Shown piece after piece: positions 1 to 9,883 of a DNA stretch of 64,000 nucleotides. The notes below the pieces were generated by a model that was given only the letters and a program-made list of their open reading frames with translations, did not search any database and was not told the origin of the DNA. The DNA comes from Spirosoma oryzicola. Lineage in GTDB: Bacteria > Bacteroidota > Bacteroidia > Cytophagales > Spirosomataceae. The stretch lies in NCBI RefSeq assembly GCF_021233055.1, contig NZ_CP089538.1, forward strand, positions 4,170,501 to 4,234,500. Reading direction: 5' to 3'. Each line of letters starts with the position of its first letter. The stretch's first letter is position 1. Position numbers and translations under genes: made by a program.

Positions 1-1
1 C

Positions 2-1153
2 GCTCTGGGCAACTTTAAAGCATTCGCCATAGCGATTACGCAGGACCCGGCGATGCTTCGTTTCCTGAACGGCAATCAGAATGTAGTTGGGAAAGCAAAC
101 GAAAACTACGCCCGCGAGCTACAGGAGCTGTTTACCATCGGTCGTAACGGTGGCTATACCGAAGATGACGTTCGCGCAGCGGCCAAGGTGCTGACGGGTT
201 GGGTCGATACCGGCTACCGCGATGCCACGAATGCCACATTCAGCAGTACGTTTCAGCCAAACCGGCACGACACAACCGCCAAATCCTTTTCGACTACTTA
301 CCGGAATACCGTTATCAAAGGAAGATCAGGCGCAAACGCAGGGCTGGATGAGCTGAACGATCTGCTTGACATGATTCTGCTCAATGCCGAAACACCCCGG
401 TACATCTGCCGTCGGCTTTATCGCTGGTTTGTCAACTCGGACATTACACCGACCATCGAAACCAATGTTATTCAACCGTTGGGCGATCTGTTCAGGAAAA
501 ATAATTTCGAGATCAAACCCGTATTGCGGACCCTGTTTCAAAGCCAGCATTTCTTTGACGAAAGCATCCGGGGGGCTATTATCAAATCGCCGACCGACCT
601 GGTTGTGGGAACGCTGCGTTTTTGGGGTGTGCCAGTTCCTGACCCAAAACAGGCGATAACGACCTTTTATCAGGTAGGTAATTATGCATACGCTCGGCTT
701 AAAGAGCAGCAACAGGACCTTCTCGATCCACCGAACGTTTTCGGCTGGACAGCTTACTATCAGACCGGCTACTACCAGCAATGGATCAACTCGACAACGC
801 TGGGCTTGCGGGGTAGTTTCAGCGATACATTGACAACAGGTAATTTGAAACTAGCGGGCAAGCCCGTCATTGATGTGCTCGCTTATGCCAAATCGCTGTC
901 GGACCCAACCATTGCGGGTAAACTGGTCGATGACATGACCACGCATTTACTGGCGGTTTCGCTTTCTCAGGCTCAGAAAGATTTTCTGACGGACACAGTT
1001 CTGCTCAGTTCGATTCCTCGCTACGAATGGACGGGCGAATGGAACGATTACGTCCGAAACCCGAACGATACGGCTAAGAAACAGGCCGTTCAACTGAAGC
1101 TAACGAATCTGCTCCAGTACATTTTTCGCATGGCCGAGTATCAGATTGCCTGA
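2..1153 (+). CDS. DUF1800 family protein (5' end outside window)
   Basis: The reading frame is open from base 2, so the gene begins upstream of the window and only about 383 C-terminal residues are present. The block with NENYARELQELFTIG and YTEDDVRAAAKVLTGW is the signature of DUF1800 proteins, followed by the usual RFWGVPVPD and DPPNVFGW regions. In Bacteroidota these proteins are normally encoded directly upstream of a DUF1501 protein and are thought to be exported; the biochemical role is unknown. The DUF1501 gene here starts 72 bases downstream on the same strand, so the two are probably co-transcribed. Confidence 0.88.
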   Translation, partial: ALGNFKAFAIAITQDPAMLRFLNGNQNVVGKANENYARELQELFTIGRNGGYTEDDVRAAAKVLTGWVDTGYRDATNATFSSTFQPNRHDTTAKSFSTTYRNTVIKGRSGANAGLDELNDLLDMILLNAETPRYICRRLYRWFVNSDITPTIETNVIQPLGDLFRKNNFEIKPVLRTLFQSQHFFDESIRGAIIKSPTDLVVGTLRFWGVPVPDPKQAITTFYQVGNYAYARLKEQQQDLLDPPNVFGWTAYYQTGYYQQWINSTTLGLRGSFSDTLTTGNLKLAGKPVIDVLAYAKSLSDPTIAGKLVDDMTTHLLAVSLSQAQKDFLTDTVLLSSIPRYEWTGEWNDYVRNPNDTAKKQAVQLKLTNLLQYIFRMAEYQIA

Positions 1154-1225
1154 TAGCCTATCGAACTCAGAACTCTCTACCGGCTTTTTGCCGCATCTAC
1201 GCTAACTCATCCTACTCTGAATCGA

Positions 1226-2791
1226 ATGAAACGTCGTCATTTTTTGCAGCATGCCGCTTCGTCGCTGCTCCTGCCGGTTTTGATCGATGGCTATGGAGCA
1301 AAAGCATTTGCCAAGCCGTCCTCGTTTATACGGTCAATGATCAGTCTGGCTAGTCAGACCGACCGGGTACTGGTGATCATTCAGCTTCAGGGTGGTAACG
1401 ATGGGTTGAACACCGTTATTCCGCTCGATCAGATGAGTGTGTATTCGTCATCGTCGTTTCGCGGCAACATTGCCATTCCCGAAGGGAAGGCGCTAAAGCT
1501 AAAAAACTATGCAGGCACGGGGCTGCATCCGGCCATGAGCGGTATGCAGCAGCTCTTCAACGATGGCAGACTGAGCATCATTCAGGGCGTGTCGTACCCT
1601 ACCCCTAACTTTTCGCATTTTCGGGCGAGCGATATCTGGATGACCGCCGTCGATTCCAATCAGACAGCTACGTCGGGCTGGACGGGCCGTTACCTCAATA
1701 GTCGGTACCCGAATTTTCCGGAGGCCTATCCATCCAAAGCCATGCCCGACCCACCGGCTATCCAGATCGGCTACGTCACAGCAACAACCTTACTTGGTCC
1801 AAGCAATTCGATGGCGCTGGTACTCCAAGACCCTGATACGTTTGCCCGGCTGGTGGGCGAGCGCCCGAACAGCCCATCCGGTAGCGAGTCAGGCTACGCT
1901 GGTCAACAGCTTGATTATATCCGCCAACAGCAGGCAAGTTCGGTTAGCTACGCCAGCCAAATCAAGAATGCCGCTGGAAAAGGAAAGAATCTAGCGACTT
2001 ACCCGACCGGCAATTCATTAAGCGATCAGCTGAAGATCGTGGCGCGGTTAATCAGCGGAGGATTACAAACCAAAGTTTATTACGTTACCCTGGGCGGCTT
2101 CGATACGCACGCCAGTCAGGTCGATGCCAACGACACCACCACAGGCACGCACGCCAAATTGCTAAAAACCCTGTCCGATGCAATCCTGGCGTTTCAGACG
2201 GATCTGGAAAAGCTGAACGTTGAAGACCGAGTCGTTGGCATAACGTTTTCGGAGTTTGGTCGCCGGGCTATGTCAAACGGCAGTCGCGGTACCGATCACG
2301 GAACGTCGGCTCCTATGTTTGTGTTCGGTACCGCCATTCGAACGCCAATGATCGGTAAAAACCCGAACCTGAGCGATTTGGACAACAACAACTTGAAAAT
2401 GCAAACGGATTTTCGGCAAGTCTACGCGGCTATTCTGACGGACTGGTTTGGCACTGACAATGCTACGGAAACGGCCACGCTATTCCGGGACTTTTCGGTT
2501 TCTCCGATCTTCCGATCCTCCAGTACCGCCGTCGATACAAGTCCGCAAACCGTAAACCTGTATCCAAACCCGGCATCAGCAGATGTGACCCTGGAAGCCG
2601 ATAATATCAGTAAAGGCTTACAAACAATCGCATTGACAGACGTTCAGGGCCGTTTGCAATTACTCAACCCAACCCTGGTGATGCCGAACAGTGTCCACTT
2701 CGATGTGAGTACGCTAGCCGCCGGAAGCTACGTAGTCCAGGTTGCCACCGAACGGGGTACGTTGACCAAACGACTGATCATCGCTCGCTAA
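1226..2791 (+). CDS. DUF1501 family protein with T9SS type A sorting domain
   Basis: A 521-residue exported protein. It opens with MKRRHFLQHAASS, a twin-arginine-like signal sequence, then carries DUF1501 landmarks: GGNDGLNTVIP near residue 57, TPNFSHFRASDIW near 130, GGFDTHASQ near 290 and FSEFGRR followed by TDHGTSAPMFVFG near 345-380. DUF1501 belongs to the alkaline phosphatase/sulfatase-like fold, but no substrate is known. The last 75 residues form a beta-rich tail starting NLYPNPAS and ending KRLIIAR, typical of a T9SS type A sorting signal, so the product should be secreted or surface-attached. It pairs with the upstream DUF1800 gene. Confidence 0.88.
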   Translation: MKRRHFLQHAASSLLLPVLIDGYGAKAFAKPSSFIRSMISLASQTDRVLVIIQLQGGNDGLNTVIPLDQMSVYSSSSFRGNIAIPEGKALKLKNYAGTGLHPAMSGMQQLFNDGRLSIIQGVSYPTPNFSHFRASDIWMTAVDSNQTATSGWTGRYLNSRYPNFPEAYPSKAMPDPPAIQIGYVTATTLLGPSNSMALVLQDPDTFARLVGERPNSPSGSESGYAGQQLDYIRQQQASSVSYASQIKNAAGKGKNLATYPTGNSLSDQLKIVARLISGGLQTKVYYVTLGGFDTHASQVDANDTTTGTHAKLLKTLSDAILAFQTDLEKLNVEDRVVGITFSEFGRRAMSNGSRGTDHGTSAPMFVFGTAIRTPMIGKNPNLSDLDNNNLKMQTDFRQVYAAILTDWFGTDNATETATLFRDFSVSPIFRSSSTAVDTSPQTVNLYPNPASADVTLEADNISKGLQTIALTDVQGRLQLLNPTLVMPNSVHFDVSTLAAGSYVVQVATERGTLTKRLIIAR

Positions 2792-2814
2792 GCCGTTGGA
2801 AGCACCGAATTTGA

Positions 2815-2853
2815 AGCCTGTTCCCTGCTTCTGGTAATGGCACGGAACAGGCT
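2815..2853. terminator. Inverted repeat between convergent genes
   Basis: AGCCTGTTCC at 2815-2824 is matched by GGAACAGGCT at 2844-2853. It sits between the convergent DUF1501 and LEA-like genes. There is no good T-run on either side, so termination is inferred from position and stem only. Confidence 0.5.
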
Positions 2854-2858
2854 GACGA

Positions 2859-3770
2859 TTATTTGAGTTTCTTTAGATCATCCAGCGTTCCTCGGACGGT
2901 GGCCATCATCTTGCTGTTTTTAAACATCGGATTATCGCTTTTGTCGGCAATCTTACAACTGAAGTTAACCAGATAGGGCGTGTCCTTTTTGTCAAAAAGC
3001 ATCTTCGGCAGCACGCTTAGCGTCTTACCCGGCTTGGAGGTTACGGGAAACACGACGGGCGTGGTAGCCTGGGCTTTAATGACAACAGGCTCCGGCTGAT
3101 AGCCATCGGCAATCTGTTTCCCATCAATCATGACGGTATAACGCGTATCCGTGAAATTGATCGGAAACTTATTTTTATTGGTTATGCTCACTTTAGCGGC
3201 TACGTCCATCCGCTTCAACCCAAACTTTCCGAGGTCAATATCGTCGATTTTGATTTTTGGAATGTATACCGTCGGTAATCGCCGTTCCATCGTTGCAGCA
3301 AAAGTTTTCTCGCCGACGATGGGTACATCAAGCACAAAGCTGGACCGGACTTTATACGTTGTACTATCGATTCCTTTTTCCTCCAGCGTTTTCAGCACTC
3401 CCACCAATTTCTTGTTCAGCATTTTAACCGGCATCATAACCACGGTACTATCCCCGGACTTAACCTCAATTGGTTTTTTGTAGGAGTCGGCAATCACGGG
3501 CGTATTGGCAATGTAAACCGTGTAATCAAGCTGGTGCGCCTTAAAGCCTACGGGCAATGGATTGTCGATCAGCATGTACATGTTCATGGTGATGGCATCG
3601 TCGCTGATGTCCGTTATATCAAATCGGCTAAGCTCTATGCGAGGTTTAAGGGTGTTGTCATAAGGGCCGTTTTCAGCGGCAGCATTGCTTTTAAGTCTAC
3701 TGTACCAGATATAGGCACCGGCTGCACCGATCAGCAACAGGGCCAGGGCAATAATCCATCCTTTTTTCAT
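2859..3770 (-). CDS. LEA type 2-like (WHy domain) membrane-anchored protein
   Basis: 303 residues. The N-terminus is one membrane segment (GWIIALALLLIGAAGAYIWY), so the rest is probably periplasmic. Two similar beta-sandwich segments follow, each opening with a hydrophobic-proline pattern (NMYMLIDNPLPVGFKAH near 63 and KVSITNKNKFPINFTDT near 193). This fits tandem water-stress/LEA14-like (WHy) domains. No catalytic motif is visible and the function is unknown in bacteria. It is a single gene, convergent with the DUF1501 gene and divergent from the DUF1080 gene. Confidence 0.7.
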   Translation of the reverse strand: MKKGWIIALALLLIGAAGAYIWYSRLKSNAAAENGPYDNTLKPRIELSRFDITDISDDAITMNMYMLIDNPLPVGFKAHQLDYTVYIANTPVIADSYKKPIEVKSGDSTVVMMPVKMLNKKLVGVLKTLEEKGIDSTTYKVRSSFVLDVPIVGEKTFAATMERRLPTVYIPKIKIDDIDLGKFGLKRMDVAAKVSITNKNKFPINFTDTRYTVMIDGKQIADGYQPEPVVIKAQATTPVVFPVTSKPGKTLSVLPKMLFDKKDTPYLVNFSCKIADKSDNPMFKNSKMMATVRGTLDDLKKLK

Positions 3771-3959
3771 AACGTGTCGCGCGTATTGTAAGAAGACGTA
3801 ACGACGTGCTTATAAGGACTGTTTGAATTAAATAGCCTAGTTCACGACTTGCCCCTCATGACTGCTTTGTCATACAAGCTACTCATCTTTTTTGCCCGGC
3901 AAAGAGTATAGATTGATCTTTTTATTCTTAACCAGATACCAAACTCTACTCGCTGTCAC

Positions 3960-4598
3960 ATGAGAAAATTTTCGATCATTCTGGCTCTTGCACTAGCTGG
4001 GCTGTTCATGAATCTAACGGTTCGACCAAGCGCCGACGGCTGGGTCAGCATTTTTGATGGGAAGACCCTTAACGGCTGGAAGGTTACCGAGGAAAGCCCC
4101 AGTACGTTCAGTGTTCAGGACGGCGCCATTGTGGTTGCGGGTCCCCGCGCTCACTTATTCTACGAAGGTCCCGTCGGCAACCACAATTTCAAGAATTTTG
4201 AGTGGAAAGCTCAGGTTAAAACAATGCCCGGTTCTAACTCAGGCATGTTTATTCACACAGCTTACCAACCATCAGGCTGGCCTTCACAAGGCTACGAAAT
4301 TCAGGTGAATCAGACGCATACCGACTGGCGCAAAACGGGTAGCGTTTATGGCCTTCAAGATGTGAAACAGGTTTTTGTGAAAGACGATGAATGGTATACC
4401 GAGCACATCATCGTACAAGGCAAAAAAGTAACCATCAAACTCAACGACAAAACGATCAATGAGTACATGGAACCTGACAGCGTTAGCCAGGGTAAGTCTA
4501 TGAAAAAACTAAGCAGTGGTACGGTTGCGCTGCAAGGACACGACCCAAAAAGCAAAGTGTACTTCAAAGACATCCAGCTGAAAGTTTTGCCAGATTAG
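3960..4598 (+). CDS. Secreted DUF1080 (3-keto-disaccharide hydrolase-like) protein
   Basis: 212 residues with a signal peptide (MRKFSIILALALAGLFMN) and one DUF1080 domain. Diagnostic stretches are WVSIFDGKTLNGW at about 28, SGMFIHTAY near 96 and GYEIQVNQTH near 112, ending with the usual GTVALQGHD and KVYFKDIQLK. The fold is a concanavalin/LamG-like beta-sandwich. Some family members hydrolyse 3-keto-glycosides, but that cannot be judged for this copy. The gene stands alone, with a hairpin terminator 22 bases after the stop. Confidence 0.85.
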   Translation: MRKFSIILALALAGLFMNLTVRPSADGWVSIFDGKTLNGWKVTEESPSTFSVQDGAIVVAGPRAHLFYEGPVGNHNFKNFEWKAQVKTMPGSNSGMFIHTAYQPSGWPSQGYEIQVNQTHTDWRKTGSVYGLQDVKQVFVKDDEWYTEHIIVQGKKVTIKLNDKTINEYMEPDSVSQGKSMKKLSSGTVALQGHDPKSKVYFKDIQLKVLPD

Positions 4599-4620
4599 TT
4601 TGTATTGACGTCGGAATACG

Positions 4621-4660
4621 CAAACGGGCCAGTAGGGAAGCTTCCTTATTGGCCCGTTTG
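4621..4660 (+). terminator. Intrinsic terminator after the DUF1080 gene
   Basis: CAAACGGGCCA (4621-4631) pairs with TGGCCCGTTTG (4650-4660), and the loop contains the self-complementary AGGAAGCTTCCT. It is followed by CTTGTTG, a poor T-run. Confidence 0.65.
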
Positions 4661-4929
4661 CTTGTTGTACCTCTTTCCTATTCTCTACTCTTGGTTTGAC
4701 CAGCGGAGTATACGCTACAGGTTGTCATCGCGCACATGGATTCTAAGCACATAATAAGCAGCGTATTCGTTAACCATTTCTTTCTATTTAGTGCGTGGGC
4801 AAATTGTTTTCCTCGCTGCTTACACGGCTTATTTTTTTCAAAAGGGCAAACAGGAAATTAGTAATCATTCGCTGGCAAAACTATCGCTGCCTTTTTGAGT
4901 TGTAATTGCATACAATTCATTACAACATT
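4661..4929. other. Intergenic stretch with no gene
   Basis: AT-rich spacer between the DUF1080 terminator and the small gene at 4930. I see no supported ORF or RNA. Confidence 0.4.
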
Positions 4930-5292
4930 ATGAAGCATTTTGAAACCCTGACTGAAGCAATGGAGGACCTGCGTAGCCGTGGTTATACGCACGAATTCGC
5001 TCCTAAAAAAGACTTTCTGGTCGAACAGAGCACCGAGACAAAATTACGTGGTGAAGAATTCGACGTTGATGAATTTCACCGCTTCGAAGGCACATCAGAT
5101 CCCGGCGACGAAATGACGCTGTACGCTATCACCACGAATGGTGGCCTGAAAGGCGTGTTTGTCTCGGCACAGGGAACCTACTCAAATGAGGTATCATCCG
5201 AATTGATGGCGAAATTCAACATAACCGACCGCCGGGAAGTAAATACAGCCGGTTCGGTGGAGCCGCTGCCTCATTTGCCAGCCAGCGAATAA
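4930..5292 (+). CDS. Small conserved Bacteroidota protein, unknown function
   Basis: 120 residues starting MKHFETLTEAMEDL. An ATG 24 bases upstream is in frame but adds only a non-conserved-looking stub (MHTIHYNI), so the inner start is preferred. The protein is acidic, with a mixed alpha/beta pattern and the phrase EFHRFEGTSDPGDEMTLYAI. Proteins of this kind in Bacteroidota are often labelled phosphoribosylpyrophosphate synthetase, but no PRPP-synthetase motif is present and that label should not be trusted. It lies just upstream of queA in the same direction. Confidence 0.65.
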   Translation: MKHFETLTEAMEDLRSRGYTHEFAPKKDFLVEQSTETKLRGEEFDVDEFHRFEGTSDPGDEMTLYAITTNGGLKGVFVSAQGTYSNEVSSELMAKFNITDRREVNTAGSVEPLPHLPASE

Positions 5293-5355
5293 TATTTTTC
5301 ATTCATATTTGCAAGAAAACAACCCGGAACGTGTTAAATTTTCCGGGTTTTGCAC

Positions 5356-5363
5356 TATATTTG
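5356..5363 (+). promoter_or_regulatory. Bacteroidota-type -7 box upstream of queA
   Basis: TATATTTG matches the phylum consensus TAnnTTTG exactly. It lies 45 bases before the queA start codon, giving a leader of about 40 bases. No clear TTTG-type -33 box is seen. Confidence 0.5.
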
Positions 5364-5408
5364 CGGCCTTTACACAAAACGCGCTGTTCTTTTCCGTACT
5401 GATACGCC

Positions 5409-6452
5409 ATGAAGTTATCCGAATTCAAATTTGATTTGCCCGACAGTTTAATTGCTAAATACCCAGTTGAACGGGGTGAGTCACGGTTAATGGTTGTTGA
5501 CCGTAAAACCAAAACAATTGAGCACAAGCAGTTTTCGGATATGTTAAGCTATTTCGGCGACGGCGACGTGATGGTTATCAACAACACGAAAGTATTTCCG
5601 GCAAGATTATACGGTAATAAAGAAAAAACCGGGGCTAAAATCGAGGTTTTTCTGCTGCGCGAACTCAACCGCGAAATGAAGCTTTGGGACGTACTGGTCG
5701 ATCCAGCCCGAAAAATTCGCGTTGGCAACAAACTTTATTTTGGCGACAGTGACCTCGTGGCCGAAGTAATCGACAATACAACCTCTCGTGGGCGGACCAT
5801 CCGGTTCCTGTTTGACGGTAGCCACGAAGAGTTCATGAAAGCGGTGGATGAACTGGGCGAAACGCCCCTGCCGCGCGAAATCAAACGCGAAGCGGAACTT
5901 ACTGACCGTGACCTTTACCAGACAGTTTTTGCTCAGCATGTGGGCGCTGTAGCCGCTCCAACGGCGGGTCTGCACTTTACCCGTGCCATGATGAAGCGTA
6001 TGGAGATTAAAGGCATTCATTTTGCGCCTATCACGCTTCACGTTGGGTTGGGAACATTCCGTCAGGTAGACGTTGAGGACCTGACCAAGCACAAAACCGA
6101 TTCCGAAAATTACCGCATTCCAGAGGATGCCGCTCAGATCGTCAATACCGCTCTCGACGGGGGCAAACGTGTGTGCGCTATCGGGACAACGTCGTTGAAA
6201 GCAATTGAATCATCCGTATCTGCCAACAGCCGGCTGAAACCGGTGGAAGGCTGGACTGACAAGTTTATTTTCCCCCCGTACGATTTCAAAATAGCCAATT
6301 CGCTGCTGACCAGTCTGCACCTGCCTGAGTCGATCCTGATCATGATGACGAGCGCTTTTGGTGGGCATGAGCTAATCCGTCACGCGTACGAAGTAGCTAT
6401 CAAAGAAAAGTATCGTTTCTTTAGCTACGGCGACGCCATGCTGATTCTGTAA
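5409..6452 (+). CDS. queA: S-adenosylmethionine:tRNA ribosyltransferase-isomerase
   Basis: 347 residues, the usual length for QueA. The enzyme transfers and isomerises the ribosyl group of SAM onto 7-aminomethyl-7-deazaguanine in tRNA, giving epoxyqueuosine in the cytoplasm. Family marks: [21 protein letters not shown] at the N-terminus, [17 protein letters not shown] near 57, PLPREIKRE near 150, [22 protein letters not shown] near 170-190, [10 protein letters not shown] near 212, and TTSLKAIES near 265. A -7 box lies upstream and a strong terminator downstream, so it may be its own transcription unit. Confidence 0.96.
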   Translation: MKLSEFKFDLPDSLIAKYPVERGESRLMVVDRKTKTIEHKQFSDMLSYFGDGDVMVINNTKVFPARLYGNKEKTGAKIEVFLLRELNREMKLWDVLVDPARKIRVGNKLYFGDSDLVAEVIDNTTSRGRTIRFLFDGSHEEFMKAVDELGETPLPREIKREAELTDRDLYQTVFAQHVGAVAAPTAGLHFTRAMMKRMEIKGIHFAPITLHVGLGTFRQVDVEDLTKHKTDSENYRIPEDAAQIVNTALDGGKRVCAIGTTSLKAIESSVSANSRLKPVEGWTDKFIFPPYDFKIANSLLTSLHLPESILIMMTSAFGGHELIRHAYEVAIKEKYRFFSYGDAMLIL

Positions 6453-6491
6453 GCCGATTGTTTATTGAGTCGTTCATTGATATGTATTTCT

Positions 6492-6515
6492 GAGGGGCTT
6501 TACGGCCCCTCTTTT
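6492..6515 (+). terminator. Intrinsic terminator after queA
   Basis: GAGGGGC (6492-6498) pairs with GCCCCTC (6505-6511), followed by TTTT. It ends a few bases before the ispD start. Confidence 0.75.
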
Positions 6516-6519
6516 CGTT

Positions 6520-7191
6520 ATGGTTCAATCGTTTAGTGAGTCTCGCTTTGCCATCATCGTTGCGGGCGGTAGTGGCAGTCGGATGAAATCGGACGTTCCG
6601 AAGCAGTTTCTGTTGTTAGGTGGTAAATCCATTCTTCAACGCACGGTCGAGCAATTTCTCGCTGTGTTGCCCGCTTCACATATCAGGCTGGTGCTGCCCG
6701 CCCGCGATCAGCTTATATGGACCAGCCTGTGCGATCAACACAATTTTCACTGCGACGTTCAGCTCGTTACGGGCGGAGCGACGCGGTTTCAATCCGTACG
6801 AAATGGCCTGAATGCGGTTTCAGCCGCCGAAGGGCTGGTGGCGGTTCATGATGGGGTCCGCCCGTTTATTACACCTGACATTATCAACCATAGCTTTGAA
6901 ACAGCCGCCCGAACGGGATCTGCTGTCACCTGCGTACCCGTGAAGGATTCGGTACGCCTTGTCTCTTCGGATGGTAGTAGCCAGGCCGTTGACCGCAGCC
7001 AGTACCGATTGGTACAAACACCCCAGACATTCAGACTAGATTTGTTTCGACAAGCGTTTACGGTTGATGAACAGCCATTTTTTACAGACTGCGCCAGCGT
7101 CATGGAATACGCCGGATTTCCGATTACGCTCATTGAAGGTTCTTACGAGAACATCAAAATTACGACGCCGGACGATCTGAAAGGGTTTTGA
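6520..7191 (+). CDS. ispD: 2-C-methyl-D-erythritol 4-phosphate cytidylyltransferase
   Basis: 223 residues, standard for IspD, which makes CDP-methylerythritol from CTP and MEP in the non-mevalonate isoprenoid pathway. The nucleotide-binding loop is clear (IIVAGGSGSRMKSDVPKQF, residues 12-30), as are VHDGVRPF near 109, CVPVKDSVR near 140, QTPQTFR near 165, and the C-terminal EGSYENIKITTPDDL. meaB follows after 30 bases on the same strand and may be co-transcribed. The terminator just upstream makes read-through from queA unlikely. Confidence 0.95.
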   Translation: MVQSFSESRFAIIVAGGSGSRMKSDVPKQFLLLGGKSILQRTVEQFLAVLPASHIRLVLPARDQLIWTSLCDQHNFHCDVQLVTGGATRFQSVRNGLNAVSAAEGLVAVHDGVRPFITPDIINHSFETAARTGSAVTCVPVKDSVRLVSSDGSSQAVDRSQYRLVQTPQTFRLDLFRQAFTVDEQPFFTDCASVMEYAGFPITLIEGSYENIKITTPDDLKGF

Positions 7192-7221
7192 CTTGGACTC
7201 AACCAGAACCACTGAAAAATT

Positions 7222-8208
7222 ATGCGTAACCGACTTACTCCCGATCAGTACGCAAACGGTATTCTGGCTGGAAATCGGTTCCTGCTGAGTCGAGCGATCA
7301 CGCTAATCGAAAGCCGACGGTCCGACGACCAGCAGTTGGCTCAGCAAGTCCTGACGGCTGTTCTAACGCAGACAAACAACTCCCCGGCTAAACCATCCCT
7401 TCGCATTGGTATTACAGGCGTACCGGGTGTTGGTAAAAGCACGTTCATCGAAACGCTGGGCAAGTACCTGACCAGTCAGGGACACCAATTGGCTGTACTA
7501 GCCGTTGACCCAACCAGCCAACGGTCGGGTGGCAGTTTATTAGGCGATAAAACGCGTATGGAAACGCTTTCGCTAGACCCTAAGGCTTACATTCGTCCGT
7601 CGCCAGCGGGCGCATCGCTGGGCGGTGTGGCGCATCGTACGCGGGAAACAATGCTTCTCTGCGAAGCAGCTGGTTTTGATATTGTTCTGATCGAGACAGT
7701 CGGCGTGGGTCAATCGGAAACGGTTGTTCACGGTATGGTCGATTTTTTTCTGCTGCTGATGCTGGCCGGAGCGGGCGACGAACTTCAGGGTATGAAACGA
7801 GGCATCATGGAGTTAGCCGATATGCTGGCTATTACGAAGGCGGACGGCGTTAATACTGCGGCTGCTCAGCAGGCACAGGTCGATTATCAGAATGCGCTAC
7901 ACCTTTTCCCTCCTACCGGCACCGGTTGGTTTCCACCCGTATTGACCTGCTCAGCCGTAACGGGCGCGGGGATTGATGACCTATGGCGGGCTATTCTCGG
8001 CCATCAGCGGCTAACCACAGCGAGCGGGCATCACAAACAACGCAGACAGGAGCAGCAACTAGCCTGGTTTCGCGCTTTACTGCAACAAACGTTGGATCAC
8101 CGTTTTTACGCTCAGTCGGGTATGCGCGAACGACTCACGACTATCGAAGCACAGGTAAGAGCAGGTACACTACTCCCTGGTTCGGCAGTACGGGAACTGC
8201 TTGGCTAA
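7222..8208 (+). CDS. meaB: Methylmalonyl-CoA mutase-associated GTPase (G3E family)
   Basis: 328 residues. MeaB is the GTPase chaperone that protects and reloads adenosylcobalamin on methylmalonyl-CoA mutase. The Walker A loop GVPGVGKST is at residues 66-74, followed by AVDPTSQRSGGSLLGDKTRM, RPSPAGASLGGVA, the Walker B-like DIVLIETVGVGQSE and the base-specificity motif ITKADG. The start leaves the normal N-terminal helical region. Its 3' end overlaps by four bases the end of the leftward glycosyltransferase gene. No mutase gene is in the window. Confidence 0.94.
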   Translation: MRNRLTPDQYANGILAGNRFLLSRAITLIESRRSDDQQLAQQVLTAVLTQTNNSPAKPSLRIGITGVPGVGKSTFIETLGKYLTSQGHQLAVLAVDPTSQRSGGSLLGDKTRMETLSLDPKAYIRPSPAGASLGGVAHRTRETMLLCEAAGFDIVLIETVGVGQSETVVHGMVDFFLLLMLAGAGDELQGMKRGIMELADMLAITKADGVNTAAAQQAQVDYQNALHLFPPTGTGWFPPVLTCSAVTGAGIDDLWRAILGHQRLTTASGHHKQRRQEQQLAWFRALLQQTLDHRFYAQSGMRERLTTIEAQVRAGTLLPGSAVRELLG

Positions 8209-9878
8209 TCAGCACTCAGGAAACGGACTAGCTTAGCCGGATGCTTGTTGAACAAGCAAATGGTATCAATTGTCTCGTACCGTTCTCCTTGCAAGCTGGC
8301 AGAATCGGCAATGTAATAGGCATTCGGTAGTTTACGGTTTGTTTTTCGCAAAATCTCACCCCTCAGAGCAGTGATATGAAACGAATTTACGTCGGCGGCT
8401 CCGCTGCTGTTGTAAATTGTTTCGCGGTAGCTATAGAGGGGGCTACCCATCGTTTTACGGGCAATACGCTCCGATTCATTCTTGTAAAACTGCCGCGAGG
8501 CTAATCTGCCTGGTAACGTAATCCAGTTAATCCCAATGCGAACAACAACCATTACCAGCAACATACGGGCAAGTCGATTAGTTGTGTCCTGCCAGAGCCA
8601 CCACGTACTAATGGCTAATAACATAAAAATCAGTGTAACCTTCCAAGTGATACCCTCGACAATGCTGGTTTTCGGATGAAACAACGCTACCCAGCACCCA
8701 GCGGTAACGATCATTGCCGATCCCAGCCAAATGCGCTCGACCCATTTACGATCCATTTGAGTGGGTTCGCTCTGTTCGTAGTAGCAGTACGCGAGTACTG
8801 TGAATAAAAGTGGCAGTAAACCGATCAGGTAACGAGCGTACACTTGGGGTGACGACCAATACACAACTACGTTTGCCAGAAACACAACTGTATTAAACGC
8901 AATAAAAGGCTCCTGTCGTAGACGCTTGATGTTTCCTCGCCGAAACAGCAGAATGAGTAATAACAAGTATGGAACAAAATGATAAATCATTTCGAACGGA
9001 AATGTCAACAAGTGCAATAGCGTCTCTCCCACGCCAAATGTTACAACGGTCCGTTTAGCGCTTTCATCGAACAAAACACTGGCTACGCTGGTCAGCGGAA
9101 TGTGATTTCGGCTAAAATATGCAGCATAATAGCAACCCGTTATCAATAGGAATAAGCCTATACCGACAAAGTGAGCAGGGTGAAACAGCCGTCGAAACTG
9201 TCGGGTATAGATGAACCAGCTCAACAGCGTTAAACCTTGAAATACCACGGCTGGTAGCCCTTTTGTCAGAAAGCCAAGCGCAGTTAAAGCGTAGGTACTC
9301 AAAAAAAGAGCCCAGTACTTTTGCCGACGATCAAAATGGTAAACGAGCATCATGGCTAGATAGGTGAGCCACGCAAAAGGAAAATCAATGGAGCTCCAGA
9401 GCGAGTCGTAAATCAACACCCGACCATTGGTTAAAACCATCATGGCCACGACAAAGGCTACCATCGTCGCCTTGTCGGCACGGACCGGTATGTATCGACG
9501 GACGAAGCTAAACACCGTTACGCCGAGCAGCAGTATAGAAACAACCATCGGCAATCGCAGCGTAAACGACGAGTAATTATCGAAAAACCGGTAAAACAAT
9601 ACGATAAACCAGTTGTAAAGTGGTGGTTTATTAAAGTACAGTTCTCCGTTGAGCGTCGGTGTGATGTAATCACCCGAAAGCATCATTTCAATAGCAACTA
9701 ATGCCCGGCGTGGTTCATCTGAACTGGTATCAAGCGGTAAATAACCCAAATGCGACACCAACGCGACTAACAAAAGACCCAGTGTTAGAGCGGGCCAGCC
9801 AATCAGATAGCTCAGCCAGGATCGATTGGTTACCGAAAATTGATTCAAAATAACATGTTGTCTATAGTTTAGACACAA
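8205..9878 (-). CDS. ArnT/PMT-like membrane glycosyltransferase (GT39/GT83-like)
   Basis: 557 residues with about a dozen hydrophobic segments. The first periplasmic loop holds DTSSDEPRRALVAIEMM and GDYITPTLNGELYFNKPPLYNWF, the acidic-dipeptide plus KPPLYxW pattern of ArnT and PMT family enzymes. These use a polyprenyl-phosphate sugar to modify lipid A or proteins on the outer face of the inner membrane. The acceptor is unknown. The C-terminal 100 residues are soluble-looking, as in this family. It is a lone gene whose end touches meaB. Confidence 0.85.
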   Translation of the reverse strand: MCLNYRQHVILNQFSVTNRSWLSYLIGWPALTLGLLLVALVSHLGYLPLDTSSDEPRRALVAIEMMLSGDYITPTLNGELYFNKPPLYNWFIVLFYRFFDNYSSFTLRLPMVVSILLLGVTVFSFVRRYIPVRADKATMVAFVVAMMVLTNGRVLIYDSLWSSIDFPFAWLTYLAMMLVYHFDRRQKYWALFLSTYALTALGFLTKGLPAVVFQGLTLLSWFIYTRQFRRLFHPAHFVGIGLFLLITGCYYAAYFSRNHIPLTSVASVLFDESAKRTVVTFGVGETLLHLLTFPFEMIYHFVPYLLLLILLFRRGNIKRLRQEPFIAFNTVVFLANVVVYWSSPQVYARYLIGLLPLLFTVLAYCYYEQSEPTQMDRKWVERIWLGSAMIVTAGCWVALFHPKTSIVEGITWKVTLIFMLLAISTWWLWQDTTNRLARMLLVMVVVRIGINWITLPGRLASRQFYKNESERIARKTMGSPLYSYRETIYNSSGAADVNSFHITALRGEILRKTNRKLPNAYYIADSASLQGERYETIDTICLFNKHPAKLVRFLSAD

Positions 9879-9883
9879 AAAAA